Source: Novosphingobium olei (GTDB lineage: Bacteria > Pseudomonadota > Alphaproteobacteria > Sphingomonadales > Sphingomonadaceae). From it: a stretch of 49,726 bases of DNA. The stretch spans positions 1-49,726 of the forward strand of contig NZ_JABBGM010000017.1 of the NCBI RefSeq assembly GCF_012927405.1, written 5' to 3'. Of this stretch, positions 7,415 to 16,191 are shown piece after piece. The position numbers were made by a program, and so were the translations under genes. Each line of letters begins with the position of its first letter. The stretch's first letter is position 1. The notes under the pieces are model-generated. The model had not been told where the DNA came from and ran no database searches. It saw only the letters and a list, made by a program, of their open reading frames with translations.

Positions 7415-10400
7415 ATGCTGAACCGCCTTGTCCGTTGGTGTCTGCACTATCCCTGGATGGTGGTTGGCGCCGGTCTGCTGCTGCTGCTTTTCGGCATCGT
7501 GGTAATTGAGCGCGCCAGTTACGACGTTTTTCCCGAGTTCGTGCCGGCGCAGGTCACCGTGCAGACCGAAGCTCCGGGGTTCGTCGCCGAACAAGTCGAG
7601 GCGCTGGTCACCCGACCGCTCGAGAACGCGATCAACGGCGCCAACGGAGTGGAGGCGGTGCGCTCGGATTCGGCGCAGGGGCTGTCGGTCATCCGGGTGA
7701 TCTTTCGCGAAGGCTCCGATCCCTTGCGCGCGAGACAGGTCATCGCCGAGGCGCTGGCGGGTGCGACTAGTGCGCTGCCGACGGGCGTTGCGCCGCCCCG
7801 GCTGTCTCCGCTCACCTCCTCGACGATGGACCTCATCAAGATCGGCCTTGTCAGCGACAAGCTTGACCAGCGCCAGTTGCGCGCGTTTGCCGACTGGACG
7901 CTGCGTCCGCGCCTGCTGGCGACGCGGGGCGTGGCTGGGGCCACCGTCTATGGCTCAGCCGAATCGCGCTTCGAGGTGCGCCTGAAACCGGCAGAACTTG
8001 CGGCCCGTCAGGTATCGCTCAGCGAGGTTTCCAATGCGATCGCAGCCGTAACCGCAGTGCGCGGCGGCGGCTTTGCAGAAACTGCCAACCAACGCATCCT
8101 GGTGCGGCCGAGCAATGGCACGATCGATGCCGCCGCTCTGGGCTCAGCGCTGGTCCCGACGGGAAGCGGCGGCTCAATCGCGCTGCGCGACCTTGCCGAC
8201 ATCACGCTCGCCGCCGGACCGCAGTTTGGCGATGCTTTGGTAATGGGACGTCCGGGCGTGCTCGTCTCGCTCTCAAGCCAGTACGGTGCAAATACGCTCG
8301 ATGCGACCCGCGCGGTCGAGGCCACCTTGACCGACATGAAACCGCTGTTCGCGGCGCAAGGCATCAAGGTTTTTCCCGCGCTCCACCGCCCCGCGAACTT
8401 CATCGAAACCGCACTGCACGGGATGTCGATCGATCTCCTGATTGGCGCGGCAATGATCGGGCTGATCCTGTTTGCCTTCCTGCGCAACCTGCGCGTGGCG
8501 CTGATCGCCTTCATTTCGATCCCGCTCTCGCTGCTCGCGGCACTGATCGTGCTCTACCTGATGGGGCAGTCGATCAACACCATGACACTTGGCGGCCTTA
8601 CCGTCGCGCTGGGGGTGGTGGTCGATGATGCTGTTGTCGGCGTCGAGAATATCGTTCGCCGTTTGCGCGGTGCGTCCCCGGCCGGTCGGCGCGGGATCAT
8701 CTCCGACGCGACCGTCGAAGTGCGCGCCCCTGTGGTCTACGCAACCTATCTCCTCGCTCTGACAATCGCGCCGATCCTGTTCCTGACCGGTCTGCAGGGT
8801 GCATTCTTTGCTCCGCTGGCGCTGGCATTTCTGCTGGCGGTGCTGGCGTCACTGCTGGTCGCGGTGACGATAACCCCGGCGCTGGCCCTGCTCCTGCTGG
8901 GCAGGACCGAGCCCCATCCGGAACCGGCGTTCCTGTTGCGCGCCAAAGACTGGCATCGCCGCCGCCTCGAAGGCATCTGCGGTAATCCGCGCGGTGTGGT
9001 GACGGCAACTATCGTCACCAGCTTGATCGGTCTTGCGGGGCTGATGGCGTTCGGCGGCGAACTCCTGCCGGCCTTTCGCGAAGGCCACTACGTGCTCAAG
9101 GTCAACGGGCCGGTCGGCGCCTCGATGGGATGGATGCGCGAGACGAGCGTGCGGTTGTCGAAGGACCTGCTTGCCATCCCGCAAATCGCGACGGTCGAAC
9201 AGCAGATCGGCCGTGCGGAAGCCGGGGAAGACCCGTTCCCGCCAAACCAGGGCGAGGTTCATGTCGAGTTGAAGCCCGGCGGGGCGGGCAGCGAGGACCG
9301 CGCGCTTTCCGGCATTCGCGCCACCCTGGCCAGGTATCCGGCGCTGCAATCGGCAACCCTGACGTTCCTTGGCGATCGTATCGGTGAGTCCCTCAGCGGC
9401 GAGACCGCCCAGTTCGCAGTGAGCATCTACGGACCGGACCTCGATGCCCTTGACCGGACCGCCGGCGACATCGCCAAAGCTGTCGCTGCCGTGCCGGGGG
9501 CCGCCGACGTCAAGGTCAATTCACCGCCCGGCACCCCACTGTTGTCGATCGCTCTCGATCCGCGGCGCATGGCCGCATACGGAGTCACCCCGACCGACGC
9601 TAATGATGCGATCGAGATCGCCTTTCAGGGTCATGTCGCAGGCGAGGTAGCGGAGGCCGATCGTGTCACCGAAGTCGCCCTCGTTCTGCCGTCTGAACTA
9701 CGTCAGGATCCTGAAAGCGTCGCGCGGCTGCTGGTGCGCTCTGCTGACGGCTCCACGGTGCGCCTTTCGGATATCGCCCAAATCACGCTCAACGAAGGCC
9801 GTAGCACGATCGCGCGTGAAGGCGGCCAACGCCGGCAGGTGTTGACCGCCAATCCAACTCGCAAGGATGCCGCAGGTTTTGCGCGCGATGCCAGCGCGGC
9901 CATCGCCGCCCATGTCCATCTGCCGCCAGGTGTATCTCTGGGATTCTCGGGCGTCGCCGAGGGCCAGAAGGCGGCAACCAGACAGGTCGCGTTCAACGTC
10001 TCCATTGCCGCCATCGGCATCGTTGCCTTGCTGATCCTTGCCTTTGGCGGATGGCGTCCCGCCATGCTGATCCTCGCCGGCACTCCGTTCGCTCTGGTCG
10101 GCGGCGTGGTCGCCATCGCCATGAGCGGGGGCGTGCTGTCGCTCGGCGCGCTGGTGGGGTTTGTCACCTTGTTCGGCATTGCCGCTCGCAATGCCATCCT
10201 GCTCGTGTCTCATGTCGACCATCTGGTTGAGGAAGAAGGCACGGACTTCAGCCTCCCGACGATCCTGCGCGCGACCGAGGAGCGCGTAACCCCGATCCTG
10301 ATGACTGCACTGGTGACAGCGCTGGGCTTGCTACCACTTGCGCTTGAAACGGGCCAAGCTGGGCGCGAGGTTCAAGGACCAATGGCGCTGGTAATTCTGG

Positions 10401-10510
10401 GCGGCCTATTTACCTCGACCTTAATGAGCCTGTTGTTCTTACCCGCTCTAATTTTGCAGTACCGTCATCCGAGATGTCGCGTGAGTGATTCTGCACCGGA
10501 TTTTGGTTGA
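7415..10510 (+). CDS. RND efflux pump, inner-membrane subunit (CzcA/HAE family)
   Basis: 1031 residues, usual for RND permeases. It has TM1 at about 14-31, a large periplasmic loop, TM2-6 (about 340-500), a second periplasmic loop (about 540-860) and TM8-12. Family motifs include ALPTGVAPPRLSP and FAFLRNLRVALI. The proton-relay helix TM4 reads VVVDDAVVGVEN with D404/D405. Classical CzcA metal pumps have DGA at this place; the DD pair is what AcrB-type drug pumps carry. It therefore belongs to a heavy-metal-like subfamily by overall pattern, but the substrate (metal versus organic) is open. The last residues (CRVSDSAPDFG) form a short cytosolic tail. It ends the efflux operon. Confidence 0.85.
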   Translation: MLNRLVRWCLHYPWMVVGAGLLLLLFGIVVIERASYDVFPEFVPAQVTVQTEAPGFVAEQVEALVTRPLENAINGANGVEAVRSDSAQGLSVIRVIFREGSDPLRARQVIAEALAGATSALPTGVAPPRLSPLTSSTMDLIKIGLVSDKLDQRQLRAFADWTLRPRLLATRGVAGATVYGSAESRFEVRLKPAELAARQVSLSEVSNAIAAVTAVRGGGFAETANQRILVRPSNGTIDAAALGSALVPTGSGGSIALRDLADITLAAGPQFGDALVMGRPGVLVSLSSQYGANTLDATRAVEATLTDMKPLFAAQGIKVFPALHRPANFIETALHGMSIDLLIGAAMIGLILFAFLRNLRVALIAFISIPLSLLAALIVLYLMGQSINTMTLGGLTVALGVVVDDAVVGVENIVRRLRGASPAGRRGIISDATVEVRAPVVYATYLLALTIAPILFLTGLQGAFFAPLALAFLLAVLASLLVAVTITPALALLLLGRTEPHPEPAFLLRAKDWHRRRLEGICGNPRGVVTATIVTSLIGLAGLMAFGGELLPAFREGHYVLKVNGPVGASMGWMRETSVRLSKDLLAIPQIATVEQQIGRAEAGEDPFPPNQGEVHVELKPGGAGSEDRALSGIRATLARYPALQSATLTFLGDRIGESLSGETAQFAVSIYGPDLDALDRTAGDIAKAVAAVPGAADVKVNSPPGTPLLSIALDPRRMAAYGVTPTDANDAIEIAFQGHVAGEVAEADRVTEVALVLPSELRQDPESVARLLVRSADGSTVRLSDIAQITLNEGRSTIAREGGQRRQVLTANPTRKDAAGFARDASAAIAAHVHLPPGVSLGFSGVAEGQKAATRQVAFNVSIAAIGIVALLILAFGGWRPAMLILAGTPFALVGGVVAIAMSGGVLSLGALVGFVTLFGIAARNAILLVSHVDHLVEEEGTDFSLPTILRATEERVTPILMTALVTALGLLPLALETGQAGREVQGPMALVILGGLFTSTLMSLLFLPALILQYRHPRCRVSDSAPDFG

Positions 10511-10679
10511 TGAAAGCGTCTTTTGCGTCATCGTCGTGAAAAAATGTGGGGAGGTTTCGCACAGGTCTGCCGGTAGACCTTCCGCGCCGCAGCCTTTGGA
10601 TGGGTATCAAGAGATGGCTGGTTTCGGCCAACTTTGCCGTTTTTGGATGACCGGGAATGGCAGCAATGTCCCACGAGTG

Positions 10680-10746
10680 ACGCATCTTGACGATGCGTGC
10701 GGTCAGCCCGGACCGAAATCAGCATAGATCTGCTCCGGTAGGAGCA
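10680..10746. terminator. Two perfect hairpins downstream of the recombinase pair
   Basis: ACGCATC-TTGAC-GATGCGT (10680-10698) and TGCTCC-GGTA-GGAGCA (10731-10746) lie 20-85 bp past the stop of the 10766 recombinase gene. Neither has a U-tract, so they may be terminators, RNA-stabilising structures or recombinase-binding dyads. Confidence 0.4.
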
Positions 10747-10765
10747 CCAGCATCGTGCAGCGGCA

Positions 10766-11974
10766 TCAGGAGATGACTTCGCGCATCAGGCGATCGACGA
10801 CTTCGCCAATAGCTATAGCCGACTCTAGCAGATGCCCATCATCCAGGTGAGCATATCGCGCAGTAGATGCCACGCGCGAGTGGCCAAGCAGCTTCCCGAT
10901 CATCGGCAGATTCTCGCGGCTCATCGCGGCATGGCTAGCAAAGGTGTGACGGAGGTCATGTAACCGCACGTCATTCAGCCCCACCTTTCGGCGCATGTCG
11001 ATCCATACGTGTGTCAGACTGCGGATTGGACGCTTATAGCGCCAGTTCCAGAACAGATGGCCAATTCCCGCTTTACGCGGCAACGCATCGATCACGTCGC
11101 GTGCATCCTGGCCGAGCCAGACAGTGCGCGGGCCGGTCTTACTATCACGCAGGTTCAGCCTCAATCCGCGAAGGTCGCTCCATTGCAGGCTCAGGATTTC
11201 GCCGATCCGGCAGCCGGTCAGAAGCAGAAGGGTGATCGCCGAAGCGTGCGTACGAACTGCCAGATCGTTGCTTGCCCTGCCCACGGCGAGTAATGTTCCC
11301 AAACGCGTCAGCTCATCGCTGGACAAGAAGCGCTTGCGATGCACACGCCTGTTTCGCCGGACGGCCCGGCAAGGATTTGTGTTCTCGGGCCGATAGCCCC
11401 AGGCCTCGGCCTTGTTCAGCGCCGCACGCAAGATCTCCAGGCAACGGTTGGCGGCCGCTGGCCCCGACCTGTCGGTCAGCGCGGCAAACCATCGGGCGAT
11501 CTCAGGTTCTTCCAGGGTGTCGACACAGGCGTCCGGGAACGCACCGTCGATGTGCGAGCGCCGATAACCCGTCATCACCTCCAGCGTAGACACTTTCCAA
11601 CCGGGAGCGCATCGTTCCCAGTACTCGGCCATGAAATCGCCCATCTGCGGTGCCGTCCTCGCACGCTGGCGCACCTCGGCGGGATCATGTCCGACCTGGG
11701 CATGTGCCAGGACGCGGCGACCAACACTAAGAGCCTGATGCCGCGTCAGCACATGGGCCGGCCCGATGGTCACGGTGCGCATCCGGCCACTCATGCGGGT
11801 CTGCACAACGTAGACCTTGCGGCCGCTCTGGTAGTGACGGATGCCGATGCCGCGCTCGCCCGCCAGCCAGGACGTGGTGCGCGCCCGGCCGCTTGGCTCG
11901 ACCGCGAGTGCGCGATCGAGGCCAACCTCCCCCAGCGCGCCCGCGACGATGTCACGAAGTGACAGCCGCGTCAT
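10766..11974 (-). CDS. Tyrosine recombinase/integrase (second of a tandem pair)
   Basis: 402 residues. The phage-integrase catalytic set is complete in the C-terminal half: Arg in TGCRIGEI, Lys in RDSKTGPR, H-x-x-R in LHDLRHTFAS, His in LLGHS, and nucleophile Tyr in ARYAHL. The N-terminal ~110 residues are a DNA-arm-binding/DUF4102-like region, followed by a SAM-like core-binding domain (about 110-210). The ATG overlaps the stop of the upstream recombinase gene by 4 nt, so the two are translated together. It likely moves the surrounding element, perhaps as a heteromer with its partner. Confidence 0.9.
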   Translation of the reverse strand: MTRLSLRDIVAGALGEVGLDRALAVEPSGRARTTSWLAGERGIGIRHYQSGRKVYVVQTRMSGRMRTVTIGPAHVLTRHQALSVGRRVLAHAQVGHDPAEVRQRARTAPQMGDFMAEYWERCAPGWKVSTLEVMTGYRRSHIDGAFPDACVDTLEEPEIARWFAALTDRSGPAAANRCLEILRAALNKAEAWGYRPENTNPCRAVRRNRRVHRKRFLSSDELTRLGTLLAVGRASNDLAVRTHASAITLLLLTGCRIGEILSLQWSDLRGLRLNLRDSKTGPRTVWLGQDARDVIDALPRKAGIGHLFWNWRYKRPIRSLTHVWIDMRRKVGLNDVRLHDLRHTFASHAAMSRENLPMIGKLLGHSRVASTARYAHLDDGHLLESAIAIGEVVDRLMREVIS

Positions 11975-13284
11975 GACCGCACGCCCAGCGCGGCAGCCAT
12001 GGTCGAGGAAACCCGCGCCGCGGCTTCGGCAATCGTCTCGTCGGCAAGGTGCGCATAGCGGGCGGTGGTTTCCGGCAAGGCATGGCCGAGTAGCCGCCCG
12101 ATCGTTGCCAGCGGCACACCTTCTTGCACGGCTATCGAAGCGAAGCTGTGGCGGAGATCATGCAGACGAACGTCCGGCAGCGCACAGGTTCGACGGAACC
12201 GCCACCAGAATGCTTCCAGCGACATGTGCCCCCTGCCCCGCTTTTTCGGGAACACCAGCGAGGCACCTTCAGGTCGAGGCAAGCTCTCGATAATCGGCAA
12301 CGCCTGCCTGTTGAGCATGATGATCTTCGCCCCGGTCTTGCTGTCGGGTAGCACGAGACGCGGAGGCTGGACCCACGCCCAGTGAAGCGCGCAGATCTCG
12401 TTCAGGCGCGCGCCGGTGTAAATCAGCAGGCGGATCGCCGCGACCTCGCTGGGATAGTGGTCCTGAACTTCTGCGAGCTGACGCCCGAGCCGGGCATACT
12501 CGGCAGGGCTGAGGAACCGCTCCATAGCCTTGCGCCGGAAGCGTTCGATGCCACGACAGGGGTTCTTACCCTTGGGCCTGTAGCCCAGTTGCTCTGCATA
12601 TTTGAGCATCGCCGCCAGCACCGGCACCGCGCGATTGAATTTCGCTTCGGCGACATTGGCGCAGTCGTCGCGCCAGCGCACGATGTCGGTCCTGTCCATC
12701 TCGTTGAGCCGATGTTCGGCAAAGAACGGCAGGATATGGTGGTCAAGCGCCGTCCGATTGCGCCGCTGGGTCGAAGGTTTCCAATGATGCGCGCAGTCTC
12801 GCCAGAACTCTTCGGCATAGTCGATGAACACCGGTCCCACCGGCATGTCCGGCCGCTTGGGCAAGCCATCCAACGCGACCTCGGCCAGATGGCGACGCGC
12901 TTCCCGGCGCGCAACCAACGCCTCCACCTCCTCCACGCTGCCGAGCGTAATTCGGCGGTGACGTCCACGGTGGCGAACGCGGACAAACCAGGCCCGGTAT
13001 CCGCCGGGCTGAACCCGCATGCCGAAGCCCGGCAACATGGTGTCCCAGATCTCGTGTTCGGATGGCAATTCCTGCTGCTGCCGACGGGCAAAATTGCCGT
13101 CCAGAAATGCCTTCCGAGGGCATTTTTCAGGCTCAGGGTACAAATAGCCATTTTCCGCGCATCCCGGAGGATCAAAATCCGCAGATTTCTGCGGCTTTTG
13201 CGGGTACGAATGGCCAACGCCAGCACGCAAACTGCCACACACTTCGGCGACTGAAAGTCGCGGATTTCCGCCATTTTTTGCCAT
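11971..13284 (-). CDS. Tyrosine recombinase/integrase (first of a tandem pair)
   Basis: About 437 residues from ATG 13284; the frame is open to 13320 and no start has a good ribosome site. Canonical family similarity begins only near F-L-D-G-N-F-A-R-R (about 60 residues in). The preceding segment is encoded by DNA holding copies of a 15-bp repeat, so the real start may be further downstream. Catalytic residues are all present: Arg in TGARLNEI, Lys in DSKTGAK, HDLRHSFAS, LLGH, and Tyr in TARYAHL. It is 4-nt overlapped with the second recombinase and is clearly homologous to it, which suggests duplication or a bipartite recombinase system. Confidence 0.85.
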   Translation of the reverse strand: MAKNGGNPRLSVAEVCGSLRAGVGHSYPQKPQKSADFDPPGCAENGYLYPEPEKCPRKAFLDGNFARRQQQELPSEHEIWDTMLPGFGMRVQPGGYRAWFVRVRHRGRHRRITLGSVEEVEALVARREARRHLAEVALDGLPKRPDMPVGPVFIDYAEEFWRDCAHHWKPSTQRRNRTALDHHILPFFAEHRLNEMDRTDIVRWRDDCANVAEAKFNRAVPVLAAMLKYAEQLGYRPKGKNPCRGIERFRRKAMERFLSPAEYARLGRQLAEVQDHYPSEVAAIRLLIYTGARLNEICALHWAWVQPPRLVLPDSKTGAKIIMLNRQALPIIESLPRPEGASLVFPKKRGRGHMSLEAFWWRFRRTCALPDVRLHDLRHSFASIAVQEGVPLATIGRLLGHALPETTARYAHLADETIAEAAARVSSTMAAALGVRS

Positions 13285-13491
13285 GGAAATACGGATATCC
13301 GTGTACGGTGTGCCTCTCAATAGGCAAGATTGAGGTCCCTTGGGCCGGTACAGGCGGCTTGATCGAAATCACTCATTTCTCCCCAATTCCTGCGGGATTG
13401 CGGCCCGTTCAGGAGTTGGAGGCGGCTCCTGCCGGTCTATGGGTTCGCTGCGGAAATCCATGTCCGTTCCGTCTGCGGTACAAATAGCCAT
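13137..13491. repeat. Three copies of a 15-bp repeat at the recombinase 5' end
   Basis: GGTACAAATAGCCAT occurs exactly at 13137-13151 and 13477-13491, with a variant GGTACGAATGGCCAA at 13203-13217. All are in the same orientation, and each is preceded by a GC-rich TGCGG/CAGGG-type stretch. Their position at the start of a recombinase gene suggests recombinase-binding or attachment-site elements. Confidence 0.5.
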
Positions 13492-13662
13492 CAGGCCTAC
13501 CCAAACTGCCTGGCGCTTCCGAACGACCATTTGGCAATGCAGATGGTCTTTGACCGCCGGAACCAACGGCGCGATGGTGAGGACGGAACCAGACGACAAA
13601 TGGCCCCTGCGGATCGTCCGCAGAGGCCTTTTCTAGGGCGGTCCCGAGGATGATAGGCGGCG
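13321..13662. other. Gene-free stretch with repeat copy and terminator
   Basis: No convincing reading frame. It holds the third 15-bp repeat (13477-13491), a palindrome CGGATATCCG just inside the recombinase frame, and the hairpin described at 13602-13634. Confidence 0.5.
13602..13634 (+). terminator. Hairpin terminator
   Basis: GGCC-C-CTGCGGA-TCG-TCCGCAG-A-GGCC followed by TTTTCT on the plus strand. On the minus strand it lies 29 bp after the SSB stop and could also end that transcript. Confidence 0.55.
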
Positions 13663-14076
13663 CTACTTCGAGCGCCGCCGGGTGGTCTTGGCAGGGGCCG
13701 ACTGAGCGGTCACCTCCAGCGGAAGTTCGGTATCGTCTGCTGCCTTCTCCTTGGCCCTGCCGAGGAAGTCGACCTCCTCCGCGATGATCTCGCAGCCGTA
13801 GCGGAACTGGCCGTTCTTGTCGGTCCAGCGGGTGTAGTGAATTCGGCCCGTGACCATAACCAGCGCGCCTTTGGTGACGTGCTCTGCGACCGACTTGCCG
13901 ACGCCGTTGAAGCAAGTGATGCGATGCCATTCGGTTTCGCTCTGGCGGTTGCCTTCGCCGTCCTTGAATCTGCGGGTGGTGGCGACCGACAGGCTGGTGA
14001 TCGATGCGCCGCCTTGGGTGCTGCGGACTTCCGGGTTGCTGCCAACGAAGCCTGCGAGGGTGACGGAGTTCTTCAT
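13663..14076 (-). CDS. ssb: Single-stranded DNA-binding protein (SSB)
   Basis: 137 residues from ATG 14076, behind AAAGGAC; the frame extends upstream but that part is low-complexity and without a ribosome site. The OB-fold is complete: MKNSVTLAGFVGSNPEVR, then TEWHRITCFNGVGKSVAEHVTKGALVMVTGRI, then YGCEIIAEEVDFLG. The tail is basic (KTTRRRSK) and lacks the acidic DDDIPF tip of housekeeping SSBs, as is common for SSBs of mobile elements. It coats ssDNA during transfer or repair. A second, diverged SSB is encoded at 26059-26388. Confidence 0.85.
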   Translation of the reverse strand: MKNSVTLAGFVGSNPEVRSTQGGASITSLSVATTRRFKDGEGNRQSETEWHRITCFNGVGKSVAEHVTKGALVMVTGRIHYTRWTDKNGQFRYGCEIIAEEVDFLGRAKEKAADDTELPLEVTAQSAPAKTTRRRSK

Positions 14077-14362
14077 GGTGAGTGTCCTTTCGAAGCTCTG
14101 CTGAGTGTCCAAGGGACCATCCCTTCGACTGAGCCCCGAAAAGTCCGGGGGCGGAGGGGACCGCACCGAGTGCAGTGAGGGAAACCTCGCCGAAAGGAGT
14201 GGTGCGGGCAGCGGCGCAAGGCGCGGCAACACGGTCCGCATCGGCGCGGGTTGCGTGTCCTGTCCGGCTTCGGACAGGGGCGTGTTTCAGTCTCGGAAGG
14301 GGATGGTTTTTGGACGCGGTCGAGCGTTCACAATGGTGTGCCTTGAAGAACCAATATTGCCC

Positions 14363-15274
14363 TCAGGCAGCCTTGGCAAGATCACCGATGCGCGCCTCGC
14401 AGGCGCTCTTCACCAAGTTCTGGAGCACCCTCACCCGCCCGGCGATCCAGGCGAGTTCGTCAGCCGAAATGCGGTACGATGGTGCGTACCTTGCCTTCAC
14501 ATAGGCGTCGCGCAGCAAGGCGTAGCATCGTTTCTCGAAGCGTCCGGTTCGCGGCCAGACGTCCTTCAGTGCTGGCTCCAACTCCTCCGCCATGTCCCGG
14601 AGGCGGTTGAGGTTATGCGACTTGGGGGACCACAATTTGCGCACAAGGAAGAGACAGTGATAGAGCCGTTCTACGGCCTGATGAAGGTCGAACACGGCAA
14701 TCTTGGGGGCACCATCCGCAACCGCGTGTTCGTATTGGCGGTAGAACTGACCGGCGCTCTCAAACCAGTCATCGAAGTAGTCCTGCGTTTCCCTGAGCGC
14801 CTGCTCTCGCGACAACGGAAGCGGCTCCGCGAAGGGGAACCCTGGTTCCTCTAGCAGGACAATACCATCCTTGAGGATGTCCATGAAGAAGTAGCGGCCA
14901 AGCCGAAGCTTGTCGTTCACATCGTCGAGGCTGTGATAGATCAGGCTGACTGGTGTGCGCAGGACAGTCCCAGCGGACAGGTCGGCCAGCAGCTTGTTTT
15001 CAGTGGCTTCCCAGAACTCAGCGACGTCAGTGAGGTCGTCGTGGCTCACGACCACGAGAAGGTCATAATCGGAAAAGTAGCGGCCCACCGGATCCTCGAC
15101 CCAGTCGCCGCGTGCGTAGGAGCCGAACAGTACGATCTTGAGCAGCTTGCCCATCCGATAGCGCGGCTGCGTGCGATGCGCGATCGCGGTAGCAAAGCCG
15201 GCGCGCACGATCTCGACCACGCGCGCGAGTTCGCGCCGCTTGCCTTCGGGAAGATGGTCGAGACCGGATCGCAT
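14363..15274 (-). CDS. Fused nucleotidyltransferase (MNT) and HEPN domain protein
   Basis: 303 residues from ATG 15274 (MRSGLDHLPEGKRRELARVV), a start matching remembered homologues; upstream codons look non-coding. The N-terminal half is a minimal nucleotidyltransferase: G51-S52…D69-Y-D71 is the GSx(n)DxD active site. The C-terminal half is HEPN-like, with FDLHQAVERLYHCLFLVRK and a conserved HNLNRLRDMAEE helix. In two-gene systems of this type the MNT antitoxin modifies a HEPN RNase toxin; here both lie in one chain, so the nuclease may be self-inhibited or the protein may have become a regulator. It stands alone on its transcript, 286 bp upstream of ssb. Confidence 0.75.
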   Translation of the reverse strand: MRSGLDHLPEGKRRELARVVEIVRAGFATAIAHRTQPRYRMGKLLKIVLFGSYARGDWVEDPVGRYFSDYDLLVVVSHDDLTDVAEFWEATENKLLADLSAGTVLRTPVSLIYHSLDDVNDKLRLGRYFFMDILKDGIVLLEEPGFPFAEPLPLSREQALRETQDYFDDWFESAGQFYRQYEHAVADGAPKIAVFDLHQAVERLYHCLFLVRKLWSPKSHNLNRLRDMAEELEPALKDVWPRTGRFEKRCYALLRDAYVKARYAPSYRISADELAWIAGRVRVLQNLVKSACEARIGDLAKAA

Positions 15275-16191
15275 GGCGTCGAGAATCGCCGGTTTCGTCC
15301 TCGCTGCCAAGGGCAAAGTGATAGCTTCGCTAGCGAGGTCTACCGAACCAGCAATGCTGAGCCGGCCAGCCGTTCGGCGCGAGGGTAGTCGGCCCTGCCT
15401 AAAGGAACGTCTACACCACGACCCGTCATGACCGGCACGCTTGGCCAAGCGTCAACAGGCCATCGACAGGCGTTTCGTGGATCACCTTGATCGTCACCTA
15501 ATCCGACCACGGTTGATCGTTCAAATCACGACCGCGGATGTCTTTTCATGACGGCAGAAGCCAACTAACGCACTGCCCCAGGGGCCCTCGAAATGACCGA
15601 ATGACTCGAACAAGATTGGCTGCGGCAAAGCTGGGGCGGTTCAGAGCACCTGTTCAGGTGAGCAAGGGATGCTCTCGGCGATGGCTTTGCAGTGTCAGTC
15701 GCCAAGTCAGCGCATTGCATGGGCAAAGGCGTGCACGTCGAGGGAAAAGCTTAGGCGAAAGCGCTGACCTGGGGGCCACGTGCAAGTGGGCCAGGACCAT
15801 TGTGCTTCAACACCCGCCATCATTGCCTGGTGCGCCTTCAGCAAAGCTTCTCCGTGATCATTATCGGTAATATCATCTATAAACCTATGGAGTGTCGCCC
15901 GAAGTTACCGGCAAATAAATCAAGTACTTGATCGCTTTCGCGATCGTCGCTCGTTAAAAAATGACTTAGATCGACGTGAGAAATTTTTAACGATCTTTGC
16001 AGCCTGGAAATTCTTTGATACATTTCGGCAACGGGTCGCGGTGAAACCACCGCCAAGCACGTTTGAACAGGCTACGGCCCTTTGGGACCCGGGTCATGTA
16101 AAGCGCACGACAATACATCCCTCAAAGATCATCAGTTCGTCCCGGCTCCAGGATCCGGACGTGCTTCCACGCCGCATGGAGGAGCAGTATT
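15275..16191. other. Long gene-free stretch before the giant repeat protein
   Basis: No frame here has family-like content. The left 550 bp are ordinary GC-rich sequence. From about 15850 it becomes AT-rich with several palindromes (separate entry), then gives way to the ribosome site of the giant gene. Confidence 0.5.
15919..15992 (+). promoter_or_regulatory. Palindrome cluster upstream of the giant repeat gene
   Basis: ATCAAGTACTTGAT (15919-15932, perfect 14-bp palindrome) abuts GATCGC-TTTC-GCGATC (15930-15945), followed by CGTTAAAAA…TTTTTAACG (15952-15960 and 15984-15992, perfect 9-bp arms). This AT-rich block ends about 200 bp before the start of the giant gene and looks like a regulator-binding promoter region. 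Confidence 0.45.

Noticed and set aside
10511..10765. Attachment site for the recombinases downstream of the pair
   Set aside because: The 15-bp repeat found at the other side is not present here; only hairpins are seen.
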